Of a DNA stretch of 64,000 nucleotides, positions 20,268 through 28,941 are shown one piece after another. This stretch comes from Winogradskyella psychrotolerans RS-3 (GTDB lineage Bacteria > Bacteroidota > Bacteroidia > Flavobacteriales > Flavobacteriaceae): contig NZ_ATMR01000215.1 of assembly GCF_000427335.1 (NCBI RefSeq), positions 1-64,000 of the forward strand, written 5' to 3'. The notes beneath the pieces were generated by a model. It saw only the letters and a program-made list of their open reading frames with translations, made no database searches and was not told where the DNA came from. The number at the start of each line of letters is the position of its first letter. Position 1 is the stretch's first letter. A program made the translations under genes and the position numbers.

Positions 20268-21266
20268 ATGAAACTAGTATTTAACAAAATAGATAAGTTC
20301 TCAATTACTGTAATATTTGCTCTAGGAATAGGCGTGGTTAGTTCCTTTGTAGATTTTGGTATTATATCTGTTTTATTTAGCGTCATTACGCCAATAATTT
20401 TTATAATTACTAGCGTTTTAGCTCTATACGGTCTATTTAAAAAAAAATATTATTATTTAATTGGACCATTACTATATTTACTTTTTTATAACTTTTTCCT
20501 TCAATTTAATAACATAACTCATATAGAATACACTGACTCTATAAGTATTTTATCCTATAATGTGAGAGCATTTAAACAACCAACAACAAACCATCCTAAT
20601 ACAGATGAATCCTCAAGCATTATAAAATTTATTGACTCCATTGATGCAGACATACTAACATTACAAGAATCTTCATATAAAGAAGGACAAAAAATAAACG
20701 GTTATCCCTATTCTTTCTTAGGGTACAGACCAAACAAAGACAAATCTCTACTTACTATACATTCTAAATACCCCATAATTAATCAGGGTTTTATAGACTT
20801 CCCTGACACAAAAAACAGTACTATTTATGCAGATATAAAAATTAATAAAGACACAATTACTGTATATAATTCACATCTACAATCCTATATTTTCAAACCT
20901 AGTGATATCACAAACAAACAGTTAGATTATCGCTATTTTAAAAAATTAAATAATACCATTGCAAAACAAATAGAGCAAGCAAAACTTATAAAACGCCACG
21001 CTAATAATAACAATAAAAAAATCATTATTTGCGGAGATTTTAATGCCACTCCATTTAGCCAAACATATAGAATTTTAAAAAAAGAACTCAATGATTCTTT
21101 TTTAAATAAAGGAGATGGGTTAGGTAGCACTTATTCCCTATTAAACTACCCCTTGCGGTTAGATTATTTTCTTAGTAATGAGCATATTGAAGTCATTAAT
21201 CATGAAAATTTTAACTTAAATCTATCAGATCATGAACCAATACATATTAAGTTTAAAATTTTATAA
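20268..21266 (+). CDS. Membrane-anchored endonuclease/exonuclease/phosphatase (EEP) family protein
   Basis: 332 residues. About three hydrophobic helices occupy residues 10-85; the EEP fold follows with all its motifs in order: ISILSYNVRAF, LTLQES, YNSHLQS, IICGDFNATPFS, RLDYFLS and SDHEPIHI. These supply the metal-binding Asn/Glu and the catalytic Asp and His. EEP enzymes cleave phosphodiesters or phosphomonoesters of nucleic acids, inositol lipids or sphingolipids. In this context, between a glycosyltransferase and the initiating sugar-phosphate transferase, a substrate such as an undecaprenyl-linked intermediate is conceivable, but nothing in the sequence proves it. The topology would put the catalytic domain on one side of the cytoplasmic membrane; which side is not clear. 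Confidence 0.8.
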   Translation: MKLVFNKIDKFSITVIFALGIGVVSSFVDFGIISVLFSVITPIIFIITSVLALYGLFKKKYYYLIGPLLYLLFYNFFLQFNNITHIEYTDSISILSYNVRAFKQPTTNHPNTDESSSIIKFIDSIDADILTLQESSYKEGQKINGYPYSFLGYRPNKDKSLLTIHSKYPIINQGFIDFPDTKNSTIYADIKINKDTITVYNSHLQSYIFKPSDITNKQLDYRYFKKLNNTIAKQIEQAKLIKRHANNNNKKIIICGDFNATPFSQTYRILKKELNDSFLNKGDGLGSTYSLLNYPLRLDYFLSNEHIEVINHENFNLNLSDHEPIHIKFKIL

Positions 21267-21341
21267 TAACTTTATCTCATAATTTTTCGATTAAAGCAAT
21301 GTATTTATAATGTTTTTTTTTAATTATAACTGACCAAAAAA

Positions 21342-21959
21342 ATGAAAAAACTATATAGTGTAATACTTAAACCCCTATTCGATTTTTTAATAGCACTTGT
21401 TGGACTCTTAATTATTTCTCCTTTATTTATATTTTTAATTATTAGTCTTTTTATACTTAATAAAGGCAAACCATTCTTTTATCAATTAAGAGCGGGAAAA
21501 AATGGAAAATTGTTTACTATCATTAAGTTTAAAACCATGACAGATAAGACGGACAACCAGGGTAACTTGTTGCCAGCCATGGAACGTGTGACTAAAATCG
21601 GAAAAATTTGCAGAAAATTATCATTAGATGAATTACCGCAATTAATTAACATTTTAAAAGGTGATATGAGCCTAATTGGTCCTCGACCATTATTACCTGA
21701 ATACCTTGAGCGCTATACTAATACACAGAACATGAGACATAATGTTTTACCAGGTATAACAGGTTGGGCTCAGGTTAATGGAAGAAATACTATTAGCTGG
21801 GAACAAAAATTTGAATATGACGTCTATTATGTAAAACATCAGTCTCTGCCTTTAGATTTTAAAATTATTCTCAAAACAATAGATAAAGTTATTAACAGAA
21901 AAGACATTAATAATTCTGAAACTTTAGATATGCCAGAGTTTAAAGGTACTAAGGCATAA
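21342..21959 (+). CDS. Polyprenyl-phosphate sugar phosphotransferase (PglC/WcaJ family), initiating enzyme
   Basis: 205 residues, the short monotopic form. One N-terminal re-entrant hydrophobic segment (~9-40), then FYQLRAGKNGKLFTIIKFKTM, the catalytic Asp-Glu dyad in LSLDELPQL, and ILKGDMSLIGPRPLLPEY and GITGWAQVNGRN, all diagnostic of bacterial sugar transferases (Pfam Bac_transf). Role: transfers a sugar-1-phosphate from a UDP-sugar to undecaprenyl phosphate, the first committed step of repeat-unit assembly. Short PglC-like members usually use a diacetylbacillosamine-type sugar, which fits the PglE and PglF-like genes downstream. In many relatives a PglD acetyltransferase sits next to it; here a reversed gene cassette follows instead. 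Confidence 0.9.
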   Translation: MKKLYSVILKPLFDFLIALVGLLIISPLFIFLIISLFILNKGKPFFYQLRAGKNGKLFTIIKFKTMTDKTDNQGNLLPAMERVTKIGKICRKLSLDELPQLINILKGDMSLIGPRPLLPEYLERYTNTQNMRHNVLPGITGWAQVNGRNTISWEQKFEYDVYYVKHQSLPLDFKIILKTIDKVINRKDINNSETLDMPEFKGTKA

Positions 21960-21972
21960 CCGTTGCATTAAA

Positions 21973-22926
21973 CTACCTCATGAACTTCCTAAATGGCCAA
22001 ATTATAATAAATAAGATTTTAATTAAAAAGGAGTCTATAGACTTTATGTATGCCTTTAAAGGATAATCGAGATACTTAGATGATCGAAGAGTTATGTACG
22101 CTGTTTTTAAAAAGTAAATAGGTGCTTTATAGAAGTACTTACCTAAAAACCAATTATTTATAGCTAAACCATTAAATACTATTCCGAAAGCACTTTTTGA
22201 AGTCATTGGAGTATTCATAATAGAATCTTCAACACCAACATGGTATATGCGTAGCGTTTTATTAACGCATTTAGTTAGAAACCCCATTCTGGCTACAGTA
22301 TTCCATATTATGCTTTCTGGAATAAAACCGAAAGTTAGCATGTAAGGATGAATATTTATATTCCTTAATACCTCTGTCTTTGTAAAACCCCATTTTTCTC
22401 CGGATATCTTATTTGTAATCGCTGCCTCAAATGTATTACAATAAAAAGGGTCTTCAGGAAATAGATTTCCAATAGGATTACCATATTGGTCTTCACAATT
22501 AACAGTTATCGCTGCAACTTTAGGCTTTAACTCATTAGGTATTTCCTTATACTCATTATTAAAAACTTCCAAAGTATTTGGATAACATTCATCATCACCA
22601 TCAAACGGAAGTAAGAATTCACCTTGAGCCAATGCTATGGATTGAATGAAACAACTCATCTTGTGTTTATTCTCTTTATTATTGACATAATGAATGTTGA
22701 GAGGAGAAGTCTCTATAATTTGTGTAATAACATCATGAGACTTATCCGTAGAAGCATCGTTTATAATAAGCCATTCAAAGTCTTTGTAAGTTTGATTCAA
22801 TAAGGAATCATGAACTTTTTTTATAGATTTTTCACAATTAAAAACGGGAGTAAATACAGTAAACCTATACTTAAAAAGCAATGGTGTCTTTTCTTTATAT
22901 GTAGGCATTAAATCCTTAAAATTCAT
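21973..22926 (-). CDS. Glycosyltransferase family 2
   Basis: 317 residues. The GT-A domain begins around residue 22: FTVFTPVFNCEKSIKKVHDSL, EWLIINDASTDKSHD, then the metal-binding DGDDE region (LLPFDGDDECYPNT) and the acceptor-side motif SGEKWGFTKTEVL. The C-terminal ~80 residues are rich in hydrophobic and basic residues (ILFIIIWPFRKFMR) and probably attach it to the membrane. It is encoded against the direction of the surrounding locus, as the last gene of a three-gene reversed cassette, and ends 14 bases from the stop of the initiating transferase (convergent). Sugar specificity is unknown. Confidence 0.85.
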   Translation of the reverse strand: MNFKDLMPTYKEKTPLLFKYRFTVFTPVFNCEKSIKKVHDSLLNQTYKDFEWLIINDASTDKSHDVITQIIETSPLNIHYVNNKENKHKMSCFIQSIALAQGEFLLPFDGDDECYPNTLEVFNNEYKEIPNELKPKVAAITVNCEDQYGNPIGNLFPEDPFYCNTFEAAITNKISGEKWGFTKTEVLRNINIHPYMLTFGFIPESIIWNTVARMGFLTKCVNKTLRIYHVGVEDSIMNTPMTSKSAFGIVFNGLAINNWFLGKYFYKAPIYFLKTAYITLRSSKYLDYPLKAYIKSIDSFLIKILFIIIWPFRKFMR

Positions 22927-23075
22927 AATAAGTACATATTAAATAGCATTAGTTATAAGTAACGGTTATTTATAACAACCTTAGATAAAAATCTAATTAT
23001 TTAAAAAATAATCTCGCTAATAAGACTATCGATCATTTTTATTGAACTAAGTAACAGTGTCAAATGAAATAAAAA

Positions 23076-23732
23076 CTATTCAATATTTATATCCTTTATA
23101 GACATGATCCATTCCATTGGTTGGTTTTCAGGAGTCATAAATTTATGTGATTCAAAATGAATATTTCTACCATTATCTATTAATGCAACGCTTTTCCATC
23201 CTAAAGTATTTGGTGCTAAAAAATCCTTTTTCAAATTGTCTGCTATATAATAATATTCTGCGCCTGTTAAAGCGTTTTCAATAGCTTCAAAATTGGCTGA
23301 ACTTGGCTTTTCAGAACCTATTTCTTCAGATATAATTATTTTATCAATATAGTTTAAAATACCAAGGCTTAGTAATTTTGCTCGTTGTGTTTTAGATCTG
23401 CCATCAGTGATGATTCCTATTTTACCATTTTTAGATTTGATTGCGTTAAATACGTCTAATACCCCTTCAAACAATTCAATATCCGGATGATGATCTCTAT
23501 ACATAGCAACTAAAAATCCAATTTCAGTTTTGTGGGTCGTAGAAAGAAATTCAAAAACATTATCCTTGCATCTATAAAGTGAAAACATTTTAGAATATAA
23601 GGCTTTCCAATCCCCGGGATCTAAAAATTCAGCAATCTCCTTATAAGCAGACCTCAAATAATCTAATTCATTGTACAGCGTATCGTCTAAATCAAAGACT
23701 ACCACGGTATTTTTATTAATCTTTATATCCAT
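23076..23732 (-). CDS. HAD-family hydrolase
   Basis: 218 residues. Haloacid dehalogenase motifs in order: VVVFDLDDTLYNE (Asp14 nucleophile, Asp16), IITDGRSKTQRA (motif II Thr), EEIGSEKPSS (motif III Lys) and YYIADNLKKDFLAP (motif IV Asp). Most such proteins are phosphatases of small metabolites, for example sugar phosphates. Its start overlaps the end of the ATP-grasp gene by 17 bases, so the two are almost surely co-translated and probably act in one pathway. The 149-base gap to the GT2 gene downstream holds no obvious hairpin. Confidence 0.85.
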   Translation of the reverse strand: MDIKINKNTVVVFDLDDTLYNELDYLRSAYKEIAEFLDPGDWKALYSKMFSLYRCKDNVFEFLSTTHKTEIGFLVAMYRDHHPDIELFEGVLDVFNAIKSKNGKIGIITDGRSKTQRAKLLSLGILNYIDKIIISEEIGSEKPSSANFEAIENALTGAEYYYIADNLKKDFLAPNTLGWKSVALIDNGRNIHFESHKFMTPENQPMEWIMSIKDINIE

Positions 23733-24687
23733 GTACTAAAACTTCATCATCATAACGAATCATTAATAAATCACTTTCCCAAGCATCAAATTTTTCTTCT
23801 ATTGATTTATCATATAAATATTCCTCAATAATCCATTTCGTAAAATTTGCACCTGAAAGATAAGATAAGGGATAACCTCCACCAAATCGAGGGTTGATTT
23901 CAATAGCATAAATCTTTTCATTATCATCTTTATGCAAAAAAAACTGAGCCGTAAGACATCCAACGGCACCATTTATTTTGTTCAAGTTTTTCTTTATATA
24001 AGGAACCAAAGAATTTCTGACTGTCAATGCCTTATAAACCTCTCCATCTCTAACCTCTATCCGTTTTCTTGGCACCACACATTTTAATATATGATCTTTG
24101 CTAAAATATAAATCACATGTAAATTCATCATATTCTTCATGATCTATATACTCTAAAAACATTAACTTTTCATTACTAAAATGATAGTCTGTTAGATCTT
24201 CTTTTGTTCGTATTAAATATGTATCCACGCTCCTACTTCCATCTATAGGTTTAATAAAAAGTGGCAAACTGTAATTGTCTTTTTCGTATTCTTTAGCCAC
24301 ACTAACATTATGGGATTCAAAAAACTGATGTATTACACGTTTGTTTCGACACTTAGAAACAAAATCAACCGACGAAATCACAACTTCAATACCTTCCTGC
24401 TTAAATTTTTCTTTATTTTTTGCCAACTCAAGTAGTTCAGTATCTATTGTTGGAACAATCAAAGAAATATTATGTGTTTTACAAAAATTGATTAAAACGG
24501 AAATATAATCAGGCGCATCTAATCTTGGCACTTTAAAAAAGCCATCAGCGATTTGGCAAGCAGCAGATAAAATAGGATCAGCATCTGTAGCAAAAACTTT
24601 ACTGTCTTTATTGATTTTATTGATTTCTTTTTGAAAGGATCTTATAAGCGAAACTCTACGTCCTGCTGAAGTGATTAAGATATTCAT
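23716..24687 (-). CDS. ATP-grasp family ligase (carbamoyl-phosphate-synthase-like)
   Basis: 323 residues. A pre-ATP-grasp Rossmann domain starts NILITSAGRRVSLIRSF and includes PTIDTELLELA; the ATP-grasp domain has LFIKPIDGSRSVDTY, LEYIDHEEYDEFTCDLY and YAIEINPRFGGGYPLSYLSG, where the E-x-N-P-R-x-G-G motif binds Mg-ATP. Family chemistry is ATP-dependent joining of a carboxylate to an amine, thiol or similar group. In polysaccharide loci such ligases may attach amino acids or make modified sugar precursors. It leads the reversed cassette and overlaps the HAD gene. The actual substrates are unknown. Confidence 0.82.
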   Translation of the reverse strand: MNILITSAGRRVSLIRSFQKEINKINKDSKVFATDADPILSAACQIADGFFKVPRLDAPDYISVLINFCKTHNISLIVPTIDTELLELAKNKEKFKQEGIEVVISSVDFVSKCRNKRVIHQFFESHNVSVAKEYEKDNYSLPLFIKPIDGSRSVDTYLIRTKEDLTDYHFSNEKLMFLEYIDHEEYDEFTCDLYFSKDHILKCVVPRKRIEVRDGEVYKALTVRNSLVPYIKKNLNKINGAVGCLTAQFFLHKDDNEKIYAIEINPRFGGGYPLSYLSGANFTKWIIEEYLYDKSIEEKFDAWESDLLMIRYDDEVLVHGYKD

Positions 24688-25087
24688 TTTATCGATTTAA
24701 ATTACGTTTTTTAAACACTTTTATAATGTTATAAATATAATATAGTTAGCATTATCATTGTTAAAAAAAAGAGATTAAGATATGAAAAATTAAAAGTCAA
24801 GTCAAGTTAAGTTACATATCTATTTTTTAAAACAGGCAACTCAAATGTAAGGTTTTTGACATAATTATACGATTAAGGCAATTCAAAAAATTATCATAGA
24901 TCAAATGGATTATAATATTCACTACTTTTGCCAAAATAAAAAACGTAATTATCTGCTTTTAATCGTTTTATTAGGGTTAACCCAATATAAAAACGCATAT
25001 TTACCTATTAAATTAGATCGTGTCCCAGATCCCTCTAATGACATGAAATTGAATAGTAATAGCATAATTACTTAACAATTTTTACGT
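24688..25087. other. 400-base divergent intergenic region
   Basis: Lies between the reversed ATP-grasp gene and the plus-strand aminotransferase. It holds a minus-strand -7-like box (CAAATGTA at 24842-24849, reading TACATTTG on the minus strand), a plus-strand TACTTTTG at 24923-24930, neither with a convincing -33 element, and a 56-codon open frame at 24905-25075. The short tandem GTCAAGTCAAG lies near 24800. Confidence 0.45.
24905..25075 (+). CDS. Possible 56-residue small protein upstream of the aminotransferase
   Basis: ATG at 24905, stop at 25073-25075. The product has a basic stretch (CQNKKRN) followed by a short hydrophobic helix (YLLLIVLLGL) and a polar tail. It ends 12 bases before the aminotransferase start and so could be its leader gene. 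I recognise no family. There is no clear Shine-Dalgarno-like sequence, which is normal in Bacteroidota. It occupies the place where a PglD-type acetyltransferase would be expected but does not resemble one. It may simply be chance. Confidence 0.2.
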   Translation: MDYNIHYFCQNKKRNYLLLIVLLGLTQYKNAYLPIKLDRVPDPSNDMKLNSNSIIT

Positions 25088-26215
25088 ATGAAACCTAAAA
25101 TATGGCTTTCATCACCACATATGAGTGGTAATGAACTATCTTATATCAATGAAGCTTTCGAAACCAACTGGGTTGCACCACTAGGACCAAACGTCAATGG
25201 TTTTGAAAGTGATTTACAATCTTACCTTAACGACAATCGACATGTTGCAGCATTAGCTTCTGGTACATCTGCTTTACATTTAAGCCTAATTATGTTGGGC
25301 GTTGGCATTGGAGATGAAGTGATTTGCCAAAGTAAAACATTTTCTGCTTCGGCAAACCCGATAGTCTATCAAGGAGCTTCGCCTGTTTTTGTGGATAGCG
25401 AAAGAGACACATGGAATATGTGCCCAGAACAACTAGAAATCGCTATTAAAGACAGAATATCAAAAGGAATAAAACCTAAAGCTATCATCGCTGTACACTT
25501 ATATGGTATGCCTTATAAGGTTGATCAGATTAATGAAGTTGCTTTAAAATATAGTATACCTGTTATAGAGGACAGTGCAGAATCCTTAGGAAGTTTATAT
25601 AAAGGTAAAAATTGTGGTACGTTGGGAGATTTCTCTATACTATCATTTAATGGAAATAAGATTATAACAACTTCTGGAGGAGGTGCTTTAGTTACTAAAA
25701 GCAAGGAACTTAAACAAAAAGCTGTTTTTTTAGCAACTCAAGCTAGAGATGATGCTCCACATTACTTGCACTCGCAAATTGGATATAATTACAGAATGTC
25801 TAATATTGTTGCTGGTATTGGCCGTGGACAAATGACAATATTAGATAGCCATGTTGCAAAACGTCGTTCAAATCATCAATTTTATTTTGATGCTTTTAAA
25901 CACAATAACAGAATCACTTTTCTTCAAGAACCAGAAGGTTATTTTTCTAACCGCTGGCTATCTTGTATTCTCTTAGATTCTAAAGAGACTCGTGAGAATT
26001 TAAGATTGGCATTAGAAAAAGAAAATATTGAATCTAGACCGTTATGGAAACCAATGCATCAACAACCGGTTTTTGAAAAGTATCCTAGTTACCTTAATGG
26101 TGTTTCTGATGAGTTATTTGAGAAAGGTTTATGTCTGCCTAGCGGGTCAAATCTTACTGATAATGAATTAGAAAGGATAGTTTTAGCGATAAATGCGTAT
26201 TTTGTAACATGTTAA
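25088..26215 (+). CDS. DegT/DnrJ/EryC1 aminotransferase (PglE-like)
   Basis: 375 residues, complete. SGTSALHLSL (phosphate-binding part), VIEDSAESLGSLY (Asp that contacts the PLP ring) and SFNGNKIITTSGGGA with the PLP lysine at Lys191 are all present; the N-terminal LSSPHMSGNELSYINEAFETNWVAP (residues 7-31) is the classical opening of PglE-type enzymes. Role by family: amino transfer to C4 of a UDP-4-keto-6-deoxy-GlcNAc, giving a 4-amino-4,6-dideoxy sugar. Its presumed substrate is made by the dehydratase encoded immediately after it; the two genes overlap by 7 bases. Confidence 0.9.
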   Translation: MKPKIWLSSPHMSGNELSYINEAFETNWVAPLGPNVNGFESDLQSYLNDNRHVAALASGTSALHLSLIMLGVGIGDEVICQSKTFSASANPIVYQGASPVFVDSERDTWNMCPEQLEIAIKDRISKGIKPKAIIAVHLYGMPYKVDQINEVALKYSIPVIEDSAESLGSLYKGKNCGTLGDFSILSFNGNKIITTSGGGALVTKSKELKQKAVFLATQARDDAPHYLHSQIGYNYRMSNIVAGIGRGQMTILDSHVAKRRSNHQFYFDAFKHNNRITFLQEPEGYFSNRWLSCILLDSKETRENLRLALEKENIESRPLWKPMHQQPVFEKYPSYLNGVSDELFEKGLCLPSGSNLTDNELERIVLAINAYFVTC

Positions 26216-28102
26216 TTAAACTTCTGAATAAAATATCGACAAAATATGCCTCCAAATGGCTTGTACTGTTATTCGATGTAATAATTGTAATAGCTTCATT
26301 TTTCTTGGCCTATTTAATACGATATAATTTTCAGATAGATTTTGACTTTACAAACCTATTAAACCAAGTACCATACGTCGCAATTATTGCAGCTATTAGC
26401 TTTGTTGCTGTTGGATCGTATAAGGGAGTCGTTAGATTCACAGGATTTAAAGACATTGTAAATATTATTATCGGAGCAAATATATTAGCTACTATTCTAA
26501 TATTTTTTACGTTTTTAAGTAGAAAAATGCTTGGTGATAACAGTATTTTTAATTTACCTGGATCTATTATTTATATTAACTTATTATTAAATATCTTATT
26601 GCTCATTGGAGCTAAGCTATTTATCAAATCTATTTATAACCATATAACTCAAGATTTTCAATCAGTCTCTAATGTTTTAATTTTTGGAGCCGGAAACTCT
26701 GGCATGTTAACTTACGATGCTATTCAAAATGACACTAAAAGCGGCTTAGAAGTTGTCGGTTTTATTGATGATGATGAACGTAAAATAGGAAAAAAATAAA
26801 CTTATTAAGAGTTTATAGTATTGAATCTATTACAGAAGATTTTATTAAAATTAATGATGTTGAAGACGTTATAATTTCAATTCAAAATATTGATCCTACG
26901 CGATTGCTTCAAATTACGGGGAGTCTTTTTTCTTTAGGTCTTAAAGTTAAAATTGTACCTCCTGTCCAAAGTTGGATAGATGGAGACCTAAGTGTTGGTC
27001 AAATAAAAGAAGTTAAAATTGAAGATTTACTAGGCAGAGATCCTATTAATATAAAAAATCCTGATTTAGAACACCAATACGACAATAAAGTTATTTTAAT
27101 AACTGGTGCTGCAGGCTCTATTGGAAGTGAGATTTGTAGAAAGGTAAGTTTATATAACTATAAGAAATTAATATTAGTAGATAATGCAGAGTCTGCACTC
27201 TACGATATACAACAAGAATTTAGACAACTAGGTTTAGAGAATATTGAAGCTATTGTTGCTGATGTTCGTAATCGAACGAGAATAGACCAACTATTCAATC
27301 TATATAAACCTAAAATAATTTTCCATGCAGCGGCTTACAAACACGTTCCGTTAATGGAGAACAACCCATTTGAAGCGGTTAGTGTTAATATTGGTGGCAC
27401 TAAAAATGTTGCAGATATAGCCGTAAAACATAGTGTTGATAAATTTGTTTTAATTTCAACGGATAAAGCAGTTAATCCAACAAATGTGATGGGAGCAACT
27501 AAGCGAATAGCTGAACTGTATGTAAGCTGCCTAAAAGGAAAAGGACACACAAAATTTATAACAACTAGATTTGGAAATGTTTTAGGTTCAAATGGATCTG
27601 TTATTCCTTTATTTAAAAACAAATAGACAAAGGAGGCCCTTTGACAGTAACTCATAAAGATATTACTCGTTATTTTATGACAATCCCAGAAGCTTGTCAA
27701 TTAGTATTAGAAGCTGCAGCTATGGGTAATGGTGGTGAGATTTTTGTCTTTGACATGGGAGAGCCAATTAAGATTTTTAGTCTAGCCACAAACATGATTA
27801 TTTTATCTGGCTTAAGATATCCTGAAGATATTGATATTAAAATCACAGGTTTAAGGCCTGGCGAAAAGATTTATGAAGAGCTTTTAGCTGATGGCGAGAA
27901 CACTAAAAAAACATATCATGATAAAATAATGATTGCAAAATCAAGACATGTAGATATTAGTAATGTAGAAAAACAAATTAATAAGCTCACCGCAATAAAC
28001 TCGTTAACCCAGCCCTTAGAAATTGTATCTTCAATTAAGCAGTTAATACCTGAATATATCTCTAATAATTCAACATATGAAGTGTTGGATATAAAAAAAT
28101 AA
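26209..28102 (+). CDS. Long-form nucleotide-sugar 4,6-dehydratase (PglF/CapD-like), two frameshifts
   Basis: Open pieces 26209-26799, 26904-27626 and 27641-28102 make one protein of about 631 residues once one A is added to the runs at 26790-26796 and 27615-27619. The N-terminal ~150 residues hold four membrane helices, followed by a first Rossmann domain (NVLIFGAGNSGMLTYDAI). The catalytic domain has ILITGAAGSIGSEICRK (NAD binding), FHAAAYKHVPLMENNP and STDKAVNPTNVMGATKR, the Met-containing active-site motif normal for this long subgroup, and ends with ITGLRPGEKIYEELL. Role: converts UDP-GlcNAc to UDP-4-keto-6-deoxy-GlcNAc at the membrane. Overlaps the aminotransferase gene by 7 bases. Confidence 0.88.
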
Positions 28103-28138
28103 ACTAAATTTTACAATAAAATTTAAACAGCGCTAAAC

Positions 28139-28915
28139 ATGAAAACCCGTTTTCTCATCATCTCAGTATTATCAATCTTTATTGCCACTTCATGTGGTTC
28201 TCGAAAAGATTTTATTTATTTCCAAGATGAACCTCTTTTAGAAGGACAGCTTTCGTCTGAACCAACTGAATTAACTTATAAGCCTGACGATATATTAACT
28301 ATTAATGTAACCGCATTAGACCCAGCCACCGTTAGTCCGTTTAATTTACCTGCAGTATCACATAATACTTCAGATTTATTAAGTGCTCAAGGAGGACTAA
28401 CTCAACAAACTTATTTAATTGATTATAATGGTAATATTGAGTTTCCAGTTTTTGGAACGCTAAAAGTTGAAGGGCTTACACGGTCAAAATTAACTACTAT
28501 GTTAGTTGAGCGTATTAGCACCATGGCAAAGGATCCTATTGTGAATGTTCGATTAGCAAATTTCACCATAACCATTATTGGAGAAGTTAGCAGCCCCGGA
28601 ACTTTTACCATGCAAGATGAAAGAGTAACCATTTTAGAAGCATTGGGTTATGCTGGCGATTTAACCATCTTTGGAAAACGAAAAACGATTAAATTAATAA
28701 GAGAAATTGATGGAAAAAAGAAGTTTGCCAATATTGATTTAACGTCAATTAATTCAGTTAACTCACCGCTATATTATTTACAGCAGAATGACGTCATATA
28801 TGTTGAACCTAATAATGCTAAAATACGCTCTTCAACATACAATCAAAACAATGGTGTCTTAATCTCTGCTATTGGTACGCTAACTACAGTAATCGCTGTA
28901 TTCTTAATAAAATAA
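28139..28915 (+). CDS. wza: Wza-like outer-membrane polysaccharide export lipoprotein
   Basis: 258 residues. A lipoprotein signal peptide ends in the lipobox IATSC (Cys20), so the mature protein is lipid-anchored. TYKPDDILTINVTALDP starts the Poly_export domain, followed by LIDYNGNIEFPVFGTLKVEG and VNVRLANFTITIIGEVSSPG, the last opening a SLBB domain. A C-terminal hydrophobic helix (LISAIGTLTTVIAVFLI) ends the protein, as in many Bacteroidota homologues. Role: forms the outer-membrane export channel together with the Wzc-type protein encoded 26 bases downstream. Confidence 0.9.
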   Translation: MKTRFLIISVLSIFIATSCGSRKDFIYFQDEPLLEGQLSSEPTELTYKPDDILTINVTALDPATVSPFNLPAVSHNTSDLLSAQGGLTQQTYLIDYNGNIEFPVFGTLKVEGLTRSKLTTMLVERISTMAKDPIVNVRLANFTITIIGEVSSPGTFTMQDERVTILEALGYAGDLTIFGKRKTIKLIREIDGKKKFANIDLTSINSVNSPLYYLQQNDVIYVEPNNAKIRSSTYNQNNGVLISAIGTLTTVIAVFLIK

Positions 28916-28941
28916 TCTAAGCTTTTACAATCTAGTATTAC

